From Nephrocerus scutellatus (lineage: Eukaryota > Arthropoda > Insecta > Diptera > Pipunculidae), in assembly GCA_947095585.1 (NCBI GenBank), contig OX352764.1, positions 73,427,536-73,491,535 on the forward strand: a DNA stretch of 64,000 bases, written 5' to 3'. The translations under genes and the position numbers were made by a program. This document shows, in pieces, positions 44,201 to 55,599 of this stretch (position 1 is its first letter; every line of letters begins with the position of its first letter). The notes below the pieces were generated by a model. The model saw only the letters and a list, made by a program, of their open reading frames with translations. It ran no database searches and was not told where the DNA came from.

Positions 44201-44994
44201 TATCTTTACGTCGGGTACTCGTTCTTTCAAAAAGACGTGCAACAATAATTTTTAGCGAAAGTCTTTTTAATGCTTTGGTTGAGTTGCTCTAACAATATGC
44301 TAAGCTAGATTTTTTTATTTCTTTAGTGCAGCATATTCTCTAGTGGTAGATTTTTGCTGCAGACAGCTTTGCATGGATTGGCGCAATTTTTTTTTTTACT
44401 TTTCCGCCAAAATAAATTGAAAGCTATTTTTAAAAATTAAATCGGAATAATTATTAGACTAGACACTTTTAAAGGCCGACGCGTCATTAGCCGAATGATA
44501 GATAAGGGATCTGAAAACCTCGATTCTCAGAGAAACTATGGACTCACAAAACATAGAAAACCATTGTGAAATTTTTAAAGCATAATAAACACGATTCGTG
44601 GTATAAACTTCGAAAGCTACCCTCGTAGGAAACAACATGAAAACATAAATCCTACTGTGAAGCTAACAGAATTCCAGCATTTGCAATACGTATTATTAGG
44701 TGCCATTTTTGTGTGTAGACCCTAGCCCATATGGCTGAAAATGCGATCTAAAAAGATCTATTGTATCATAGGGTGTGACTAATCCAGGAGACGTACCACC
44801 TCACTGATGAAGAATAGTATGTCCTTAGTGGAAGAGTTTCTCAACCCTGTTTACGAACATATTTGCTTATGGAAAATACGCCTCCTTATGGAAAGTAATG
44901 CAAGCCACAGTTACGTGTGAGAAAACGCATCAGCTTTCTGATACTATTGATAAGGATAAAGATTTCCTTATAGGAATACGGATTGATTCATTGT
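41236..44994. other. Long stretch without supported genes
   Basis: 41236-42220 is GC-richer and may be decayed upstream parts of the LINE remnant at 40880-41235. The rest is AT-rich. Frames such as 41982-42410 (minus) and 43721-44020 (minus) have no recognisable domains. No repeats matched elsewhere in the window. Confidence 0.4.
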
Positions 44995-46320
44995 TTGGAT
45001 TGTCACAGCCTTGAGTTAACCCCACAGTAGGATTCAGGTCCCATGAACGAAGATTCTGTACTAGCCCTAGCTAGTTCATCTGCAGATTTATTGCCTGCAA
45101 TTCCATGATAATCAGGGACGAAGTCTTCATCATTATGTCTGTCAAGAGGATGCAGTGCATCGTAGCAGCTTTCAACTGATAAAGAACTAATTAAGTTGGA
45201 CGTCATTTAATTGCTGTCTGGCTATCTGAAAAAATAAAAAAATTCTCGCGCCCTTAAGCCTTTACTAAGGTTTATCGTGGCGCAAGTCTTGACGGTATGG
45301 AGTTCAGCCTGGAAAACCGTGGGACTTATTCGCATTGGTATCGAGACTTTGGTGTTGGGTCCAAAGACACCAGCTTTGACCCCTGATTCAATCTTCTATC
45401 CATCCGTGAACCAGACCAGACCTCCAGCGTTCAGTGCCAGAACACCATTAGACCAGTTTGCACGGTCTAATATTGCTACCTCAAATAACCTGTCGAAAAA
45501 GGTGCTATCTAAACATAATATCGGGGATAGTGCAAAATATGTCTCTTTAGGGAATTGAGTTAAGAATTTTTAGGTGTCCCACATGGTTGTCTGGCTTGTA
45601 CTTGTATTCTAGCTGCAGTTTAGTAGCGTATCTAGCGGCCGTCTTCTTGATGGAGATTTGGCCACCAAACGATAGCCGCGAACGTAATTATTGGTCTTAC
45701 CATCATTGCATACATCCAGCTCCACATAGCCATAGTGGCGCGTTTGATCGCGGATTTGATGTAAGATTTCAGCTAAGCCAAGTCGATTATCACTCACTGG
45801 AATAAACTAAAGTCGAACTAAAGTAAACTAAACTATTAAGTCGTAGCCAGTGTAATCGAATGCGCCTTAATGTCAAGGAATGCACACAGAGCCACTTCTT
45901 GGAATGAAAAGTTCCTTCTATCTTTTTCAGTGGTATAGTGGGCGCCTTCTGTGCTTTGATCTTTCCTGTATTCAAACCGACTTGATGCAGCAAGCTCTTG
46001 AACCTCTGTGCGCGGAATGTTGCCATCATCGCTGAGGCACACACGATGTTATTGGTTCCCCTCTCGGTCGGAACTTCTACCAGAAGGGCCATCAGGTCTT
46101 TCGTTATGAATTCTGGACTTGAAAGAAAGCTAACATTCGTGCCCATCTTGGCCACCATGGCACTGGCTCGCCGCATTTTAAGATTAACTTACTTGCTCTA
46201 TTCTGTAGACCTTTATTCAGTCCACTGATAATCCAAGGTTCTTGGATGAAACCTTTAGCCTTTATTTCTTGCGTTGATCTTACTAGTCTGCAGCAAATTA
46301 ATTGCATTCAAACCTTGTTC
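44995..46320 (-). mobile_element. Decayed I-like LINE with RT and RNase H
   Basis: Minus strand, 5' to 3': RT palm motif ALCAFLDIKAHSITLATT (about 45900-45840, the FLDIEGAF box decayed), RT thumb with PIITFAAIVWWP (about 45690-45650), RNase H with VWFTDG (a stop where Ser is usual), GVFGPNTKVSIPMRISPTVF, QAELHTV (catalytic Glu), and finally VPDYHGIAGNKSADELARA (His and Asp of the last RNase H box) at 45120-45060. Related in layout to LINE-D but a different family. Many disablements. Confidence 0.7.
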
Positions 46321-47195
46321 CAAAATACAAGTGAAGCTTTAAATGTAATTCACAGCACCCTAGGTATATTTTTAGGCTCCACCGATAATGCAGCACACAG
46401 GACAGACAGAGGACGTTTTATTTAGATTTTTAAAGAAGATCGTATTAAAAGTTGTTCCAATTGACAGCCAAAACTAGACTTTGGCAGTTTTGTGTGCATT
46501 ATTGATGAGAGTATGGCTCATTTAGCGTTTCCTTGAGTTTAGAGACTCCGTTTTCTATGCAATTTCTCACTGCTTCAATAGCGAATGAAACCAAAAACAA
46601 AATAAAATAGAAGAGTCGTTGTGATTTATAGTTGCTTTGACAACCGAAAATCATTTATTTATATTTCAATTTTCCGCGTATAATGCGTCTCTAATTTTTT
46701 AGCTCTGCAATATTTTCAGCTTTTTGTTTCTTTTATTTTTTTATTTTTTCCCTTTGATTGAAGACTATTTTTAGAGCTTGCCATCGTCACATATTTTCTA
46801 TTAGAAGAATTAAATATTCTAACATTTTGACGTGACAACGTCTCACTACAAGGTATAAGGGAGTGCATGTTCAAATAGTAAAATGTTAAATGTCCCACTG
46901 TTGTGAGACACTGTTAAGTGAGACACTGTTAAATGTCCGACTGTTGTGATCACTGTTAAATATCACATTTTGAAGTGAAACATTTTAACGGAGGGGGCAA
47001 CAATATTCAAAGCTCTGTTGTACACATTGGTTACACTGCTATTACTCTGTTATACACATTGGTTACGCTGTGATTCACTTATGTTAATTGTTAATTTTAT
47101 GCCTCGTTTTCTATACTTATACTTTATATGAACTATACTATATATGTATATGTTAAGGGATATATGTATATATAAATATGTACATATATTACTAC
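46321..47195. other. No gene; short direct repeats
   Basis: Direct repeats CACTGTTAAATGTCC-GACTGTTGTGA (46885-46965) and TGTTGTACACATTGGTTAC (47022 and 47047). AT-rich with an ATATGT-rich stretch at 47130-47185. Nothing coding recognised. Confidence 0.5.
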
Positions 47196-47199
47196 GGCC

Positions 47200-47862
47200 A
47201 CAGCTCCTATGGAAATTCTGGTTTCTGGCCAATAGGGTCTGGAATTTTTGGAACCAAGCCATTTCTCAAGGGATTCGTATGAAACTCGGAATGTAGGACT
47301 GATATGCGACTGTAAGATTGGTTCCTATGGAAATTCTGGAATCTGGCCAATAGAGTCTGGAATTTTTGGAACCAAGCCATTTCTCAAGGGATTCGTATGA
47401 AACTCGGAATGTAGGACTTATATGCAACTGTAAGATTAGTTCCTATGGAATTTAAGAACCAAGCCAATTCTCAAGGGATTCGTATGAAACTCAGAATGTA
47501 GGACTAATATGCGACTATAAGATTTGTTCCTATGGAAATTCTAAGATCCGACCAAAGCGTTTGGAGTTTTGGGAAGTAAGCCATTTCTCAAGCGATTAGT
47601 ATGAAACTCGGAATATAGGACTTAGATCCGACCATAAGACTTGGTCCTATGGAAATTCTAGGATCTGGCCAATAGGGTCTGGAATTTTTTGGAACTAAGC
47701 CATTTTCATCGTCATTTCATCTCATCTTTAATCGATTCGCATGACATACGGAATGTAGGCCTAAGATGCGACTATAAGATTTCTTCCTATGGAAATTCTG
47801 GAATATGATCATTATGGTCTGGAATTTCGAGAACTAAGCAATTTCTCAAGCGACTCGTGCCT
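47200..47862 (+). repeat. 118-bp tandem satellite, ~5.6 units
   Basis: Units open with TCCTATGGAAATTCTGGAAT (47204, 47322, 47441, 47527, 47648, 47786) and contain GGTCTGGAATTTTTGGAACC, AAGCCATTTCTCAAGGGATT and CGTATGAAACTCGGAATGTA. The third unit is shortened to about 86 bp by an internal deletion. Divergence rises toward the 3' end. No coding potential. Confidence 0.9.
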
Positions 47863-50560
47863 TTTAATATAATCGTAATATTGGCCACAACGTCAAAGAA
47901 TTTCACTCCAACCGCGCGTAAAGATTACACACACAAATAATTTATTAACAGCTCTTATTTCTCCTACTACTATCGACGCAACTGCATTACTATGTTTGTC
48001 CAGTGATATGCAATATTTAATATGTACCCACCTCACAATAAATTGTTATGAACATTTAAATCAGCTTATAAATTATTTATTCTGTTGTATGTGATGTGAT
48101 TGATGATCATGTATGTGGTTTCAATAACATACAATCAAGCTCATAGCTTGAGCAGAACGAAAAAGACATATGTAGTAGTAGGCTGCGGTCAGGAATTCAG
48201 CCGTTGCCCAGTTTATGCTGCATGTTGGTCAAAAATTCACTTTTCAGCCAATGTAGTAAAGAAAAATCGACTGCACAGTTTACGTAGCTACTTAAAATTG
48301 GATGCAAATAGCAAAATGTAAATGTGAAATTGTCGCCCTACAAGCAGACTGTAAGTCGGTTCAAAATATAGCCGCAATTTCGTGCATACCGACTGCCTGC
48401 CATTTTTTTGTGCAGCTCAAGCTGCGAAGCTACTTAATTCTTTACCGCAGCGGTGGTGATAGTATAGTTCTGTTCATTTTCTATTTTCTGTTCATTTTCT
48501 ATCAGTGCTCTGCTCTTTCTCTCAACATTGCATAAAATGTGAGTGAGTGCTCTCGTGTTTTGTCGTGTAACAGAAAAAAATACTACTATAAGTTACAAAA
48601 AAAGAGGCATATAACAATGACAACCTGCAAGCTTAAGTCCTTTAATAAATTTTTTTATTTAATCGTATTGCTTAATTGCGATTCGACTTAATTTAATCGT
48701 ATTTAAAAATTATAATATAAATATTTGCCAATAGAATAGAATGAAGCAAACATCTACTGCAAATGCGGTAGTATAGTCTCTGTTCATGGTGTTCTATTGG
48801 TGCTCTGCTCTGTTTGTTCTATTAACATTGCATAAAATGATACAGTGCTTTGTGAGAGAGAAAAAAAATACAAATGTTACAAAAAAGAGGCAAGGCCATT
48901 CACAAGTTGCAAGCGACGTTGCTGTTGCTGCTATTTTCTTTTCTTTTGTCTTATCTTATCCTTACTCATGTATACAGTAACCAGAGTGAAGTTCGATTGC
49001 TGGTTTGATGTTCGATCGTAAGTTGGATGTCTGCCACTGAACAACGAATCTCCCATACACAATTGAGTCAACCATCAAACATCATACATGGCATTAAGCA
49101 TCGGTTCAAAATAACTATTCGATCATTACAGAAATAAGAGAACAATGCAAAAGAAATTTAATGAGAAATAATTTGCCTGCATGTTTCAAAGCGACATTCT
49201 TACCATACCATTTCGAAGCATGGGCAGCACTACTTACTACTTTTTTTTTCTAATTTCATTTAAAACTACTCAAATTTTTTGAGTTGAAAACAAAAGCTGC
49301 ATTACTGTGTTTGGGTAGTAATATGCAATATGCAGCAACTTCACAGTTAGTGGTTATGAACATTAAAATTCGCTTATAAATAATTTATATATAATGTGAT
49401 GTGATGATGATGTATGTGATGAGCTACGGTGCAAGTCGTATGACTTGTATTTAGTATAGAAAAAAAAAGTCTTTAATCATTTCTACATTACAAAGTGTTA
49501 ATAAAATCATCATTGCGATGATTTTCATCATTCAAATTATTGAGCATTGATAATGAATCAGCAGGAAACGAAAGTTGTAGTAGACACACAATTTTTTTTT
49601 GGTCAAAACATTCATCAATAACCAGTTCGTGAGCACTAAGCGTGCAACTCATTAAATTTTCATTTTTTCAATTCTCTACGCCTTTTTACTTCGCGTCCAA
49701 CCAAATCCTGTGATCAATTACAAAAAAAACCGTACTACTATTATGTTACATATAAAGAGGCATATACAATTTAAAGTTGCATGCTACCTTGTACCTTGTT
49801 ACTTCTTCCGTTTATGTTTTCTCGTTTTTTCTTTAATAATTTCTACAATACTAAATGTCAATAACATTGAAGTTACATACCATGAGCAGAAAGAAACAAA
49901 CATGTGCTTAATGATACAGTGAGAGTTTGTCTCTGTTGGTTCTTGGTTGGTTCTCTGCTCACCTCACTTTGACTTTAATAATTTCTACATTACATTACTA
50001 ATTGAATTGAATTAAAAGGTTTAAACTCCGAAATTATTTTATAACAACATAAACTAGAAAACTAGATATACACTTTAATTTAAGTTAAATGTACATATAT
50101 AAAAATTAATTAAAATTAAATCAAAAATAAAAATAAACAGTGCATTGTCAGTAAATGTTTGTAAACGTTGTCACGCTTAAGACCCTCGCGGCCGTGTAGA
50201 CGACACAGCCTACTCTGCTCTTTTTTTCTTTATCTTGGAAGTAACAATCATCATCAAACAAAAACCAGTTAGAACAATTTTCTGAACAATATGTAATAAC
50301 TAAATGTTATTTTGGCGAGGAGAATCCTAATATCCATACTTTAAAAAAATAATCGCTAATAACTTTAATTTTTTTGATTGATATTACAAAGATTAACCAA
50401 GGTATATACATCGATAAATATAATTATAAAAAGTAGATTTTAACAATTGCAAACATCCTGAAAAAATGATGGATAGAGGAAGCAAATGTACATTTTAATG
50501 CACTTGTGCTTCAGTAGAGATCAGTAAAGTGAATTAATCCAGTAGAAAACATGAACTTGA
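47863..50560. other. Cluster of short diverged repeats, no gene
   Basis: Several 60-150 bp segments occur two to four times: TGCATTACTATGTTTG-ATATGCAATAT-GTTATGAACATT-GCTTATAAATTATTTAT (47985-48080, 49295-49390); GTGCTCTGCTCT-CAACATTGCATAAAATG (48503-48540, 48800-48840); GTTACAAAAAAGAGGCA (48590, 48878, 49745). It is a mosaic of old duplications. Frames here have no recognised domain. Confidence 0.5.
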
Positions 50561-50563
50561 CTC

Positions 50564-51289
50564 TTTTTTTTTTATAATGCACATACGCTAAAGAGACTTG
50601 CACCTTTATAATGCTTAGCACAGCGTGGGCGTTAGAAAATTATGGAGAGGAAAAGATAAGATGTCTATGCACGTGTGTCTTAAATGACTGCAGATCATAC
50701 AAATGCGGAAACATAGAATCGGGCAAATTATTCCACATAACAATAGTGCGGCTAATGGAATCTCTGAATTGGTTAGTACGTCCGAAGATAGGCCTAATGG
50801 TAGAACCGAGGGCCCGAGTTGAGGCACGGGTATTACATTACGGGTGGGTTCAAGAATGGACGGGATACATCTGGATATTTTTTTTTAACACGGCTTGTGG
50901 AAAAAGCGATAAAACAGTGACAAGCAGGAAACATTCCTACGATGTTCAAGCGATTCGATTGTTTTCGCGATATAACGTCACCAATAAGTTTTATCGCGCG
51001 GTTCTGAATTCTGTATAGTAGATGCAATGTGGTCTTGGGGGCACCTGCCCAGACAATTTAGGGCGAATATACTTCTTGTAAATAGTAGCCAGATCTGAAG
51101 GAGTGAAGTACATCTTGCACCGTTTTAGGAAACCTAAGCATCTCGCAGCATTTTTGGCGATGGCAAATATATTGTTATTGGTATTGTTGGTGAGCTAAGA
51201 AGCCTTGTGCACTGCGACCTTCAGATCTATTGTACATCCCAGATATTTACCAAAATATGTGGTGGCTTAGTTCCTTTATGAATGCCACC
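50564..51289 (-). mobile_element. LINE-C copy 3: RT thumb to 3' end
   Basis: The T-run at 50564-50573 is the element's poly-A. On the minus strand: FLKRCKMYFTPSDLATIYKK-like residues (about 51130), LLYRIQNRAIKLIGDV (51027), ACHCF (about 50930), a terminal domain with DSISRTIVMWNNLPDSMF-like residues, and the 3' untranslated end. Frameshifts throughout. It abuts LINE-D copy 2 at 51290. Confidence 0.75.
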
Positions 51290-51849
51290 ATATCTACCAG
51301 GTCGATCGGTTTGATATATTAAAATTTTGACATGGAATTGTGTAAGCCTTGAGGTACTGAAATCTATTCCTGGTTAAGGCTTCACATATTAAGAGTATAT
51401 GTTCTGGCGTTTCTTTTGCCCCGTTGCAGAAGCGGCAGCGATCCGTTTGGGATTTTCTAATTTTTATTAAGTGGCCGTGTCCTGTCATGTACCAGACAAG
51501 AGATCTGACTGCATGGCGGTTTAACTTAACTGCCTTCGATTGCGATACTTACCCGATCATTTATTTTGGTCTTGAGGTTGCTTGTAGAATAGGCAAGGCT
51601 TCGTTCGGGGCCGGTGAAAATTACTTCTGCGCTTTCTCTTGCACTGAGATATGCTGCCTCGTTCCCTTCGATGCCTTAATGGCCGGTAGACCACATTAGG
51701 CCATTAGGGTGATCTTGTTGATTTTGGCCAGTTCGTTTAGCTGGCAGTAGCAGCTCCACGTTGTTTTGGAGTTTAAAACTGGCCTTTTAATGCTAGCAAT
51801 GCAGCTTGGCTGTCGGTGATCATGTATATCTCGGTTCTTCTTTAAATGC
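51290..51849 (-). mobile_element. LINE-D copy 2, RNase H 3' part
   Basis: Minus strand: SIKRPVLNSKTTWSCYCQL, NELAKINKITLM, then a GHSSIEG-like box in shifted frame, and GHGHLIKIRKSQTDRCRFC with GAKETPEHILLICEAL, a CCHC-type cluster (C-x2-C in shifted frame, H, C) at the C-terminus. It breaks at 51850 in the codons after the second RNase H box, and the rest of the element continues at 53795. Confidence 0.8.
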
Positions 51850-51860
51850 ATTCGATGGTA
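51850..51860 (+). repeat. Target-site duplication, left
   Basis: ATTCGATGGTA, identical to 53784-53794. The undisturbed LINE-D copy at 15800-15815 has a single related sequence (ACCATTGAAT on its plus strand), which shows that the duplication arose with the insertion. Confidence 0.9.
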
Positions 51861-53783
51861 TTTTCGTATTGTAGATATCCCAGCAGTAGCGAGGAGCGAG
51901 CTAGAGTCCATGTATCGAAGAAAAATGAGAGAAGTGCAGCGTAGTGTAAGACGTGACAAGCGTAACTATATTAACAACCTGGCCTCAGAAGCAGAGGAAG
52001 CAGCGAGCCGGTGCGATAGCAGAACCGTTTACAGAATCACCAAAGAGCTGACAGGTGGTCACCGCTCTAGCCAACATCCGGTGAAAGGCCTAGATGGTAC
52101 CGTACTCGTTTCAGATGAGGATCAGCTCAAGCGATGGAAGGAGCATTTCTCTACGGTCCTTAACCGTGTATTTGCTAACGATATGCACCTAAATCAAGCG
52201 GAAATGCCGGAAGTAACAATTTCCCGAATTCGCACCTCAACTCCCAGTAAAGACGAGATCGCTACCGCGATTAACGCACTAAAGAACAACAAGTCGGTAG
52301 GACTAGATGGTATACCCGCAGAGCTTCTGCGTGCAGCTCCAACGACATCAGCAGAGCTTTTATATCCTCTTGTAGAGAGAGCTTGGGAGGTAGAAAGTTT
52401 CCCCGAAGAGTGGAAGAAGGGAATGATTGTCAAGCTCCCTAAAAAAGGTAGTCTTATGGAGTGCGAAAACTGGAGAGGTATTTGCGTTCTCCCTGCAGTT
52501 GCAAAAGTAATAGCCAAAGTAGTACTTAAACGTATTAAGGAACATCTGGAAGATACACTCGATGCCGAACAAGCAGGTTTCCGCACTGGATCCTTCTGTG
52601 TAGACCACATAAACACCCTGCGGATCATTATTGAACAGTGCGTTGAATTCCGGTCACCACTGCACCTGCTGTTCATCGATTTTGAGAAGGCGTTTGACAG
52701 TGTCAACAGACAGTTTATCTGGCTTGCCTTGCGCAGGAGAGGTATACCCGATAAACTAATAGCTATTATTAAAGCAACCTATGATGGCTCTAAATGTCAT
52801 GTGCTGCATAGAGGAAAGCTGTCAGAGGAATTCGAGATCCTAAGTGGGGTACGACAAGGTTGCATTCTATCGCCGATACTTTTTTTGTTGGTGATTAGCG
52901 ATGTACTTCGCGCAGCTTTATCTACTGGAAACGGAGGAATTCGTTGGACTCTTACATCTCAACTCAAACATCTGGATTACGCTGACGACGTTTGTTTACT
53001 CTCACATAGAATTATGGAGCTGCACCAAATGACAACAAATGTGGAGAGGGAGGCAAATGTTGCGGGTTTGAAGATTAATACTGCCAAAACCAAAATCATC
53101 AACCTCGGCACTAACTCAGTTACTCATGTTAACATTGCTGGACAGCCGGTAGAGAGAGTAGAGAGTTTCCAATATCTTGGGAGTATTGTCTCGACCGAAG
53201 GTGGAACCGAACAGGACATTGCCAACCGAATCGGCAAAGCAAAATCGGTGTTTGGAATGATGTCCATGATATGGCGAAGCAATGCGATCAGCTTAAACAC
53301 CAAGCTGCGACTGTTCCGCTCAAATGTTGAATCTGTGCTGTTGTATGGGTGCAGCACTTGGAAGGTGACCGCTACTATCACAAAAAGATTACAAACATTT
53401 GTAAATAGGTGCCTACGGAACATCATAAGGGTTTTCTGGCCTAACCGTATCTCTAACGAACATCTTTACCAGAGAACGGGTCAGGAACCAATAGGCACAA
53501 CCATCCAACGACGGAAGTGGCAGTGGATTGGTCATACACTCCGAAAAGGCGACAGTTCCATAGCAAACTACGCAATGCAATGGAACCCGTTATCTCAGGA
53601 TGGTAGAAGAACGGGTCGTCCGAGAAATACATGGCGCAGAACAGTTGAGGAGGAGGCACGGCAATTGGGGAAGAGTTGGAGAGAGCTGAAGCTCATTGCC
53701 AGGAACCGCACGCGATGGCGCGTAGGCGTAGTAGAGGCCCTAGGACCCATAAGGGGATACAGGACATAAAGAAAGAAAGAAGA
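51861..53783 (+). mobile_element. Young 5'-truncated LINE inserted in LINE-D
   Basis: 1923 bp with perfect 11-bp target-site duplications, an uninterrupted RT frame running from the very 5' end, and a short purine tail (GAAAGAAAGAAGA, 53771-53783) in place of poly-A. 5' truncation, variable TSD and simple-repeat tail are the marks of target-primed reverse transcription. It lies opposite to the host LINE-D. It is the only LINE in the window with no frame damage, so the source family was recently active. Confidence 0.93.
51862..53769 (+). CDS. Reverse transcriptase of an RTE-like LINE (5'-partial, intact)
   Basis: Open for 635 codons from the 5' junction; the first ATG is at 51910, giving 619 residues (numbering from there). 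A basic linker (1-50) is followed by RT: GLDGIPAELL (131-140), LPKKG (176-180), EQAGFRTGSFCVDHI (219-233), FIDFEKAFDSV with the motif-A Asp (255-265), SGVRQGCILSPILF (312-325), and YADDVCLL with the catalytic Asp pair (357-364). Then GLKINTAKTK (386-395), VESFQYLGSIVSTEGG (417-432), a thumb, and a C-terminal RRKWQWIGHTLRK (534-546) plus GRPRNTWRRTVEEEARQ (569-585), typical of RTE/Rex-like families. The endonuclease is missing through truncation, so the protein could not mobilise its own copy. It copies RNA into DNA at nicked chromosomal sites in the parent element. Exact clade uncertain. Confidence 0.92.
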   Translation, partial: FRIVDIPAVARSELESMYRRKMREVQRSVRRDKRNYINNLASEAEEAASRCDSRTVYRITKELTGGHRSSQHPVKGLDGTVLVSDEDQLKRWKEHFSTVLNRVFANDMHLNQAEMPEVTISRIRTSTPSKDEIATAINALKNNKSVGLDGIPAELLRAAPTTSAELLYPLVERAWEVESFPEEWKKGMIVKLPKKGSLMECENWRGICVLPAVAKVIAKVVLKRIKEHLEDTLDAEQAGFRTGSFCVDHINTLRIIIEQCVEFRSPLHLLFIDFEKAFDSVNRQFIWLALRRRGIPDKLIAIIKATYDGSKCHVLHRGKLSEEFEILSGVRQGCILSPILFLLVISDVLRAALSTGNGGIRWTLTSQLKHLDYADDVCLLSHRIMELHQMTTNVEREANVAGLKINTAKTKIINLGTNSVTHVNIAGQPVERVESFQYLGSIVSTEGGTEQDIANRIGKAKSVFGMMSMIWRSNAISLNTKLRLFRSNVESVLLYGCSTWKVTATITKRLQTFVNRCLRNIIRVFWPNRISNEHLYQRTGQEPIGTTIQRRKWQWIGHTLRKGDSSIANYAMQWNPLSQDGRRTGRPRNTWRRTVEEEARQLGKSWRELKLIARNRTRWRVGVVEALGPIRGYRT

Positions 53784-53794
53784 ATTCGATGGTA
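53784..53794 (+). repeat. Target-site duplication, right
   Basis: ATTCGATGGTA, identical to 51850-51860; LINE-D resumes directly after it. Confidence 0.9.
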
Positions 53795-55390
53795 CAGGCT
53801 TCTATGGCTGATGTTTCTGCTTGGAAGACGGTTGGGGATTTTCCTAGAGGTATTCGTATTGTGTACCAGATAGATGAATGGTGGGGAAGGTTGTTTATAA
53901 TATTTTCAACTTGATTTCGGTCTGGTATTCTTATTGAGAAGTTCCTTTGGAAATTAGTTGTTTTTATCATTGAGTCTGATCGAAGGATAATACCACTATC
54001 TATGTTGATTTTGTTAGTGATGGTTGTATGTCCTGGTTTATATGCTTAAATTTGGATTACTATATTAAGTGTTGTGACTCTCTTTCCAGCCTCGTTTTTG
54101 ATGAATAAGTGAAGTGTTGGAAGCCCCTGGAGCTTTTCAAGAGCTGCCGTTGGTCAAGTCCTTATCGCCCCTATTGCACTTAGACAGATTAGTCGCTAAA
54201 TTTTATTTAGTTTTAAGCGTGTCGTAGATTTCTAATTGTTTGGCCACCATATCAGGGCTGCGTATGAGAGTCTGGGTCTGAGAATGCTTTCATATAGCCA
54301 TAGAGTTTATTCCCCACGTTTTGCTGAACATGCGTTGGCAAGTGAAGTAGGCTTTATTAGCTTTGTTGGTAATGTATAACATAAGAGAGTTCCATGTAAG
54401 TTTTTGGTCGAACATGACCAACCAGTTATTCGATTTCTGGCATTGTTTGGCGAGTTTTGCCTTGGAATCTTAATGTGGGAAGAGTTATTTTCTGCCTTTT
54501 TGTGAAGGCGGTGCATACTATTTTGTCTGGGTTAACACTTAGGTCAACCTCTCTACACCATTCGTTTACTAGTTTGAGAGCGAATTTCATGCGTTCTGCT
54601 ATCGTACTCTCGAATTTACCAAGCACCATTAGAACTAGGTCATAGCTAATGTTTGTGATAAGACTATTTTTAAGCCTGTCTGGTAGTTGGTCCATCACCA
54701 GTAGCCACAGAAGTGGCCTTATAGACATCCTCTGGTCGCCGCTACTGTGATGAGTTCGTCACCGAACGAGACTTGAATTTTCCTAACTTTTAGCATGTTC
54801 ATGACCCATCCTATGATAGAGGAGTCTATTCACCTGGTTCTAGCGTATGTTTGAATTGCTTCGAAGTTAGTGTTGTCAAAAGCGCGTTGAATGTCAATGA
54901 AGGCGCACAGTAACATTTTCTTTCCTTCGAAGTGTGTCTTCGATTTCAGATGTCAATTCATTGAGTGCTGTTTCTGTAGAAGTATATTGGATCTTATGTG
55001 GTAACCTAATATTTTCTCCATGGCTTAGGTATAAATGATGTGAGGCTGATTGGCCTGGAAGACCTGGTATCCTCGGGGGATTTCTTCCCTGCTTTTGGTT
55101 AGAAAAGCACTCGCACTTCTCAACGTATTCCAGACTATAGCTAGTTTTGTAGAGTCTTAAGAATGAAGTTTCTATTATGTTTATGACAGGCTGCAGATGG
55201 ATCGGGTACATTCCCTCTCCACCTGGAGATTTGTATGGTCCGAAGGAATTTACTGCCCAGCGAACTCCTTCAGTGGTGAATATGCTGTTAGAGCGCCTGT
55301 AGGACTCGGCGGGGATAAGATAAGGTTGTGAGTTAAGGTCCTAGTTTTCCTCTTGGTTTCTTAGTATTATACAGTTTGGGAAATAACTTT
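53795..55390 (-). mobile_element. LINE-D copy 2, RT and start of RNase H
   Basis: Minus strand from 55390: AEFYRRSNSIFTTEGVRWAV, SFGPYKSPGGEGMYPIHLQP, fingers, STETALNELTSEIEDTLRRK (54970-54910), VQRAFDNTNFEAIQ-like palm A, then GLLKNSLITNISYDLVLMVL at about 54690-54640, FALKLVNEWCREVDLSVNPD, thumb, and the RNase H start with FSIRIPDRNQVENIINNLP and TVFQAETSAIEACTIE (53960-53795). The YADD box reads SY-D: two codons (Ala-Asp) are missing without changing frame. The TDGS box of RNase H is also deleted. It joins exactly to 51849 once the young LINE is removed. Confidence 0.85.
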
Positions 55391-55599
55391 TTACTAATCA
55401 CTCAAGGCACTCAAGTAAATGTTGAATGAGTGGAGACATAGGATTGCTATCCTGGGTCTCTGATTTCTTTTGCTGTAAATCAACTTACCCAGTTTGTTTG
55501 GTATACCCAAAATTTTTTCATTTTTGGTCCATGGCTCTCATCCCAAATGAGAGCTATGTCCCAGTTAGCTGCCTTTGATCTATGTAGATTTAATGTATA
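55391..55599. other. Spacer
   Basis: About 200 bases between LINE-D and a LINE-C fragment. Nothing recognised. Confidence 0.4.

Noticed and set aside
47200..47862. CRISPR-like array
   Set aside because: The whole 118-bp unit repeats, with no distinct spacers, and the sequence is eukaryotic.
52194..52706. 170-codon minus-strand frame
   Set aside because: It is the antisense shadow of the intact RT gene on the plus strand.
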